DNA from: JBLHKS01 sp047620505
Lineage (GTDB): Bacteria; Verrucomicrobiota; Verrucomicrobiia; Verrucomicrobiales; DEV007
DNA: 5,526 nucleotides
Direction: 5' to 3'
NCBI GenBank assembly: GCA_047620505.1
Contig: JBLHKS010000335.1
Coordinates: 1 to 5,526, forward strand
Part shown: in pieces, positions 1-5,526 of the stretch
Position numbering within the stretch: the stretch's first letter is position 1
Layout: the number at the start of each line of letters is the position of its first letter
Notes under the pieces: generated by a model
Database searches by the model: none
What the model was told of the DNA's origin: nothing
What the model saw: the letters and a program-made list of their open reading frames with translations, nothing else
Position numbers and translations under genes: made by a program

Positions 1-82
1 CAGGTACGCCACGGCCGGATCTGGCCAGCTCGACTGCCTGCGCTTTGAACTCTTCGGTAAATCGTTTTCGCGTCTTCTTCAT
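1..82 (-). CDS. IS3-family transposase OrfA, N-terminal fragment (cut by window edge)
   Basis: Reading the minus strand from the ATG at 82-80 gives 27 codons that begin MKKTRKRFTEEFKAQAVELA and continue RSGRGVP. The pattern of a short basic start, then R-F-T-x-E-F-K-x-x-A-V-x-L, is the hallmark of the Tnp_1/HTH_Tnp family, which forms the helix-turn-helix DNA-binding OrfA of IS3-type elements. In these elements OrfA recognises the IS ends, and a programmed frameshift joins it to the OrfB DDE integrase to make the active transposase. Only the beginning of the helix-turn-helix region is present; OrfB and the frameshift site would lie to the left. No clear Shine-Dalgarno sequence precedes the ATG. 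Whether the element is intact cannot be judged from this fragment. Confidence 0.85.
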   Translation of the reverse strand, partial: MKKTRKRFTEEFKAQAVELARSGRGVP

Positions 83-151
83 TTAGTTAGTGGGTTATCC
101 ACTGGTCCAGGAATCTACCGCACCTCAAAATAGCGGATTTTTTTGTCCACA
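1..151 (-). mobile_element. Left end of an IS3-family insertion sequence (partial)
   Basis: The minus strand begins a typical IS3-family OrfA at position 82, so the element runs leftward out of the window and its upstream (left) end lies to the right of position 82. The probable terminus is the minus-strand sequence TGTGGACAAAAAAATCCGC, which starts at about 151 and begins with the TG dinucleotide usual for this family. TG also occurs at 149 and 155, so the exact edge is uncertain by a few bases. The other inverted repeat and the target duplication are outside the window or cannot be defined. The 69-bp leader between terminus and OrfA contains a short hairpin (AGTGG-GTTAT-CCACT, 89-103). Membership of the IS3 family is well supported by the OrfA start; the subgroup is not determined. 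Confidence 0.7.
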
Positions 152-180
152 TCCAGGCGGCCTGATGTCAGGGTTTCAGG

Positions 181-3100
181 ATGCGTGTTCTGATTTTCCT
201 CCTCCTGGTCTCCACAGCAGCTGCTCAGGATCTTGAGCAGCTCAAGTACAACAACCCGGGTCTCGAAGTCGACCTCGGAGTCGGGCTTTGGGCTTGGCCG
301 ATGCCGATGGATTACGACGGGGATGGCGATTTTGATCTGGTCGTCGCCTGCCCTGACAAACCCTCAAACGGCGTCTGGTTTTTTGAGAATCCGAGCGACG
401 ATCCGAAGGTCAAGATGCCGGTTTTCAAGGCCGGCGTGCGGCTCGGGCCCGCTGGGCACAATATGCAGGTCAGCTACGTCGATGGCGAGGCGCGCGTTCT
501 TCGCGAGGGCGAGGAGTACGTCGATTTCCGCGAGAACGGCTTCGAGAAAAAGGAGAAAATCTACCCGCGAAGCAAGATTCATCCCGGTAAGACGAGAGCG
601 AACATGTGGCGCTACGTCGATTGGGAAGGCGATGGGGATCAGGACCTGATCGTCGGGGTGGGGGACTGGAGCGACTACGGCTGGGATCACGCCTACGATG
701 CGAAGGGCCGCTGGCAGAACGGCCCGCTTCACGGCTGGGTTTATTTGATCGAGACGCTCGAAAACGGGCACGCGGAGCCGCGGAAAATCGAGGCAGGCGG
801 CGTGGCGATCGACGTTTACGGGTGGCCGAGCCCGAGTTTTGCGGACTTCGATGGGGACGGCGATCTGGATTTGATCTGCGGCGAGTTTCTGGACGGGTTT
901 ACGTATTTTGAGAACCAGGGAACGCGGGAAGAACCGGCTTACGCAAGCGGGAAGCGGCTTCGGTCTGATTTCCGCGATTTGACGATGGATCTCCAGATGA
1001 TCACGCCCGTTGCGCTGGATTGGGATCGCGATGGCGACGTCGATCTGGTCTGCGGAGACGAAGACGGCCGCGTCGCGCTGATCGAGAATCGTGGTCGCAT
1101 GGAGGAAGGCGCGCCTTCATTCGAATCGCCGAGATACTTTCGTCAGGAGGCTGACACGCTGAAATTCGGGGCGCTGTCGACGCCGTTCGCTTTTGATATC
1201 GATCAGGATGGCGATGAGGACATCGTCTGCGGAAACACGGCGGGCTACATCGGGGTATTCGAGAATCTCGGCAGCAGCGGCGAGGCACCGAAGTTCGGCG
1301 AAGTCGAGTTGTTAGGGTCGATAATCACAGTCAAGAATCCCGGCACCCCGGTGGTCCACGTGTTATCGCCGTTGCGGCTCATGGCCGGGCCGAACGGATC
1401 GATCCAGGGGCCAGCCGAAGCAAAATGGGGCTACACGACGCTTTCGGTTCACAACAACGCGATTCTTGCGAATAGCATTCACGGCGACGTGCTTCGAATC
1501 ACTCTCGGTCAGGGACCGCCACACAGCTACGCTTCTGCCGGAGTCGATCCTCAGATTCCCAACATAATGGACATTCAGCCGGTGTTGCTCAAATCGGATT
1601 CTGACGATCTGCCAGAGCCGGCCTGGTCGTGGGCGGACACGGTTGGCGGCGTCTTGAAAACTCAGTGGCGGACAACGCCGCTTAGTCTCGATGAAAACCA
1701 CATCGTGATGCTTGATCACGAAGGTTTTCTCGCGGAATTCGAGGTTTTGTCGGAGCCGAAAACGAATCCTCAGACGCCGTTTGGTCCAAGCCTCCCTGCC
1801 CAAACTCCAGAACCAATGGTCGTCGACTCGGGAGTACGAATTTTCGTCGACGAAGACAACAACCCGATTCGGCTCAACAAACGCTCTGCCGGCAGTAGCG
1901 GGCGGTTCAAACTCGCGGCGACGGATTGGGACGGCGATGGGCGAGTCGACTTCCTCGTGAACTCGGAAAACGCAATTTGGTATCGAAATTGCGAGGATCG
2001 AAACGGAAAGATTGTGCTCAAGAAAATCGGCAATCTCGCGAAGCGCAAAGTCAGCGGCCACACGTCGAGCCCGGCGGTCTGTGATTTCGATGGGGACGGC
2101 AAGCCGGACTTGCTCGTTGGCGCGGAGGACGGCCGGATTTATTTCGCGAAGCACGACGATTGCATCAAGTACACCGGCGAGCAGCTGCTGGCGCGGCCTC
2201 CCGTTCCGCCAGCTCCGATGAAGCCGGGAATCGTGAAAGAGGAGTTCGTTTTTACCAAGGCGAAGTTCCCGCAGTGCCACGCTTCGACGATTTGCGCAAA
2301 TTCACGCGGGTTGGTCTGCGCTTGGTTCGGCGGGACGCACGAGAAGGCGAAGGATGTTGGAATCTGGGTCAGCTACAACGATGGGGCCGGGTGGACGGCT
2401 CCGCTGGAGGCCGCGAACGGAATTCAATACGAAGGACACCGGCATCCGTGCTGGAATCCCGTGCTTTTCCAGACGCCAGGTGATCAGGAGACGCTTCTGT
2501 TTTTCAAAGTCGGCCCGGATCCAGCCAACTGGTGGGGAGAGGCGATAACTTCGTACGATCGCGGCCGTACGTGGCGTGACCGACGGCGTTTGCCGGAGGG
2601 GATCGACGGTCCGGTGAAAAACAAGCCGATTCTGCTCGATGACGGCACGCTGCTTTGCGGCTCGTCGACCGAAAACGAAGGCTGGCGTGTCCACTTTGAG
2701 CTGACGAAGGATTTTGGGAAATCCTGGACGCGGATCGGCCCGATCAACGACGCGAGCAAGTTCAACGCGATTCAGCCGACGATTCTGCGTTACGCGGACG
2801 GCCGTCTTCAGATTTTGTGCCGGAGCCAGGAAGGCAAAATCGTCACGGCTTGGTCAAAGGATCAAGGGCAGACCTGGAGCGCGATGGAGGCGACGGATTT
2901 GCCGAATCCGAACGCCGGATTCGACGGCGTGACGCTCGCGGACGGTCGGCAGCTGCTGGTTTATAACCACACGACGCGAAACGAAGGCGAGTGGCGCGGT
3001 CGCAGTCAGCTGAACCTCGCTGTTAGCTCAGACGGCTTGAAATGGACGCCGGTTTTGACTCTCGAACAGGAAAAAGGTGCCGAATTCTCCTATCCAGCGA

Positions 3101-3201
3101 TCATGCAGACGGCCGATGGGCTCGTTCACACGACCTACACTTGGAAGCGCGAACGCATCAAACACGTCGTAATTGATCCCAAGCAGCTGCGAGCGGATTG
3201 A
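181..3201 (+). CDS. Secreted FG-GAP/VCBS-repeat protein with C-terminal BNR sialidase-like domain
   Basis: A 1006-residue exported protein. Residues 1-15 form a Sec signal peptide (MRVLIFLLLVSTAAA), with likely cleavage before Q16. Seven calcium-binding loops of the form DxDxDGxxD lie at residues 44-52, 147-155, 222-230, 280-288, 339-347, 582-590 and 635-643, marking a VCBS/FG-GAP beta-propeller region. The stretch 380-570 keeps blade-like segments without the acidic loop. A proline-rich linker (about 671-683) leads to a BNR_2/sialidase-like domain (about 684-1000) with Asp-boxes at 731-738, 791-798, 842-849 and 892-899 and a degenerate one at 949-955. The domain opens with FPQCHAST and AWFGGTHE and closes with SYPAI and YTWKR, as in planctomycete 'exo-alpha-sialidase' annotations. 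Activity on sialic acid is not shown: the classical (F/Y)RIP motif is absent, so another glycan or pure binding is possible. The start is fixed by the signal peptide and an in-frame stop at 163-165. CAGGG at 169-173 is only a weak ribosome site. An IS end lies about 30 bp upstream. Confidence 0.88.
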   Translation: MRVLIFLLLVSTAAAQDLEQLKYNNPGLEVDLGVGLWAWPMPMDYDGDGDFDLVVACPDKPSNGVWFFENPSDDPKVKMPVFKAGVRLGPAGHNMQVSYVDGEARVLREGEEYVDFRENGFEKKEKIYPRSKIHPGKTRANMWRYVDWEGDGDQDLIVGVGDWSDYGWDHAYDAKGRWQNGPLHGWVYLIETLENGHAEPRKIEAGGVAIDVYGWPSPSFADFDGDGDLDLICGEFLDGFTYFENQGTREEPAYASGKRLRSDFRDLTMDLQMITPVALDWDRDGDVDLVCGDEDGRVALIENRGRMEEGAPSFESPRYFRQEADTLKFGALSTPFAFDIDQDGDEDIVCGNTAGYIGVFENLGSSGEAPKFGEVELLGSIITVKNPGTPVVHVLSPLRLMAGPNGSIQGPAEAKWGYTTLSVHNNAILANSIHGDVLRITLGQGPPHSYASAGVDPQIPNIMDIQPVLLKSDSDDLPEPAWSWADTVGGVLKTQWRTTPLSLDENHIVMLDHEGFLAEFEVLSEPKTNPQTPFGPSLPAQTPEPMVVDSGVRIFVDEDNNPIRLNKRSAGSSGRFKLAATDWDGDGRVDFLVNSENAIWYRNCEDRNGKIVLKKIGNLAKRKVSGHTSSPAVCDFDGDGKPDLLVGAEDGRIYFAKHDDCIKYTGEQLLARPPVPPAPMKPGIVKEEFVFTKAKFPQCHASTICANSRGLVCAWFGGTHEKAKDVGIWVSYNDGAGWTAPLEAANGIQYEGHRHPCWNPVLFQTPGDQETLLFFKVGPDPANWWGEAITSYDRGRTWRDRRRLPEGIDGPVKNKPILLDDGTLLCGSSTENEGWRVHFELTKDFGKSWTRIGPINDASKFNAIQPTILRYADGRLQILCRSQEGKIVTAWSKDQGQTWSAMEATDLPNPNAGFDGVTLADGRQLLVYNHTTRNEGEWRGRSQLNLAVSSDGLKWTPVLTLEQEKGAEFSYPAIMQTADGLVHTTYTWKRERIKHVVIDPKQLRAD

Positions 3202-3676
3202 CCGGCTCCGCGCAGTCTGCCTGCTCGGCGTCGATTTCGGGATCGTCGAGAACTTTGCGAACCTGCGAAGCGAGTTCTTCCGGCGTAAACGGCTTGGGAA
3301 GCATTTCGGCCGCGCGTTCTTCAGGGCTTGCGTCGAAAATGTCGCCGAAACTGTTTTCCGTGTATCCCGAGGTGTAGAGGACCTTGAAATCGTTTCGCAA
3401 TTCACGGGCTCGGCTGACCATTTCCGGGCCTTTCAGCTTGGGAAGCACCACGTCGCTGAGAATCAGGTCGATGCGGCGCGGGTAATCTTTGACCAACTCG
3501 TAAGCGATCCGACCGTCAGCGGCTTCGATCACTCGATAACCGAGGGAGATGAGAATCTGAGTCGAGAGAGATCGAAGAAGGTCTTCGTCTTCCACCACCA
3601 GAATCGTTTCGTTGCCGTTGGGCATCGGGAGCGACTCAGGCTGTTCACTTTTGCCGGGAATTTGAGGAAAGTTCAT
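3158..3676 (-). CDS. Single-domain response regulator (CheY-like receiver)
   Basis: A 172-residue protein with one receiver domain at about residues 23-143 and no recognisable output domain. All signature residues are present: acidic pair E29/D30 (ILVVEDE), phosphoacceptor D75 (LILSDVVLP), switch T102 followed by Y105 (LYTSGYT), and K128 (LPKPF). It should therefore accept phosphate from a kinase or phosphotransfer protein and signal by protein contact. Its wording most resembles receivers found at the C-termini of PAS-type hybrid kinases. A charged 28-residue tail (145-172) follows the domain and is encoded partly in the 44-bp tail-to-tail overlap with the secreted-protein gene. The first ATG (3676) is used here. 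Met18 (codon at 3625-3623) is an alternative that starts just before the domain; neither has a clear Shine-Dalgarno. It lies downstream of, and co-oriented with, the hybrid kinase, but has its own promoter candidate, so it need not be strictly co-transcribed. Confidence 0.9.
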   Translation of the reverse strand: MNFPQIPGKSEQPESLPMPNGNETILVVEDEDLLRSLSTQILISLGYRVIEAADGRIAYELVKDYPRRIDLILSDVVLPKLKGPEMVSRARELRNDFKVLYTSGYTENSFGDIFDASPEERAAEMLPKPFTPEELASQVRKVLDDPEIDAEQADCAEPVNPLAAAWDQLRRV

Positions 3677-3725
3677 GTTGGCTGGTTTGGACTCGGGTTC
3701 TATGGGGATTCTTCAAGTTATAGTA

Positions 3726-3755
3726 ATTATAATATTTGTCAACAAAACCTGTCCA
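3726..3755 (-). promoter_or_regulatory. Candidate sigma-70-type promoter of the response-regulator gene
   Basis: In the AT-rich stretch upstream of the regulator, the minus strand holds a perfect TATAAT (3731-3726). TGGACA (3755-3750) lies 18 bp upstream of it as a near-consensus -35. Transcription would start near 3719, giving a leader of about 43 nt before the ATG at 3676. A perfect TTGACA (3742-3737) also occurs inside the spacer, but its best -10 partner, TATAAC (3722-3717), is only 14 bp away, which is too short for an ordinary promoter. The call rests on motif match and position only. Confidence 0.5.
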
Positions 3756-3761
3756 AATTTG

Positions 3762-3788
3762 TTCGACTTTTTCGGACTTTTCGAATTT
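3762..3788. repeat. Three tandem 9-bp repeats upstream of the regulator promoter
   Basis: Three consecutive 9-bp units all begin with TTCG: TTCGACTTT (3762-3770), TTCGGACTT (3771-3779) and TTCGAATTT (3780-3788). Relative to the start of transcription predicted from the TATAAT at 3731-3726, they would cover about -43 to -69, where an activator commonly binds. The regular spacing suggests an operator, but it is short and AT-rich enough to have arisen by chance. No binding protein can be named. Confidence 0.35.
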
Positions 3789-3813
3789 CCCGCCATCTAA
3801 GCAGGCAACGAAA

Positions 3814-3904
3814 CCGCCTCGCTGCGAGTCGGCGTCAGCAGCTGCTGGGGTCTGCAGCCAGCGATTCGCCTCGGAAAGCGCAACCGCGCGAGTCGAGATT
3901 CGAC
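3814..3904 (-). other. GC-rich inverted-repeat cluster after the kinase stop; possible weak terminator
   Basis: Between the kinase stop codon (3906-3908) and the AT-rich promoter region lie several small inverted repeats: GTCGA-GAT-TCGAC (3892-3904), GCTGG...CCAGC (3844-3862), the 12-bp palindrome CAGCAGCTGCTG (3836-3847), and CTCGC-T-GCGAG (3818-3828). Kinase mRNA would fold here, but none of the stems is followed by a run of U, so a standard intrinsic terminator is not supported. The cluster may slow or end kinase transcription, or may simply be GC-rich non-coding sequence. No convincing small gene is seen in the gap. Confidence 0.2.
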
Positions 3905-3905
3905 G

Positions 3906-5526
<1,621 letters not shown>

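Noticed and set aside
847..2100. Exact 15-bp DNA repeat TTCGATGGGGACGGC at 847-861 and 2086-2100
   Set aside because: Both copies encode the FDGDG core of calcium loops in the same gene, so protein repeat structure explains the match.
1363..2280. Open frame of 305 codons on the minus strand, antisense to the secreted-protein gene
   Set aside because: The plus strand here carries clear VCBS repeat motifs in a continuous frame. The antisense frame is arginine-rich, shows no domain and has no start signal; it is a by-product of codon bias.
3892..3904. Hairpin GTCGA-GAT-TCGAC directly after the kinase stop as an intrinsic terminator
   Set aside because: The stem is only 5 bp and is followed on the minus strand by GC-rich sequence without a U-run.

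Overview
The window looks like part of a chromosome from the Planctomycetota, or a related PVC-group bacterium such as a verrucomicrobium. This is inferred from gene style: a large secreted protein joining FG-GAP/VCBS repeats to a BNR sialidase-like propeller, a soluble multi-receiver hybrid histidine kinase, weak or absent Shine-Dalgarno sequences and moderately high GC. No rRNA, tRNA or CRISPR array is visible.

Layout. Positions 1 to about 151 hold the left end of an IS3-family insertion sequence: the first 27 codons of its OrfA transposase on the minus strand, plus the leader and probable terminal sequence. The IS body lies outside the window to the left. About 30 bp from that IS end begins a 1006-codon plus-strand gene (181-3201). 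It encodes an exported protein with an N-terminal calcium-loop (VCBS/FG-GAP) propeller region, a proline-rich linker, and a C-terminal BNR/Asp-box sialidase-like domain. The minus strand carries a single-domain response regulator (3158-3676), whose 3' end overlaps the secreted-protein gene by 44 bp, tail to tail. Upstream of it, also on the minus strand, is the 3' part of a hybrid sensor kinase (3906 to beyond 5526) with the order dimerisation/phosphoacceptor, ATPase, receiver, receiver.

The 229-bp gap between the kinase and the regulator has two parts. Next to the kinase stop is a GC-rich, inverted-repeat-rich stretch. Next to the regulator start is an AT-rich stretch with a good promoter candidate and three 9-bp tandem repeats just upstream of it.

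How the parts may work together. The kinase and the regulator are neighbours in the same orientation and plausibly form one phosphotransfer pathway. However, no Hpt domain and no DNA-binding or enzymatic output domain is visible, so the final output is unknown. The secreted protein probably acts on, or binds, extracellular glycans. Nothing in the sequence links it to the two-component genes beyond adjacency. I see no clearly new system. The most unusual points are the IS end pressed against the secreted-protein gene, the eroded blades inside its VCBS region, and the phased repeat upstream of the regulator promoter.
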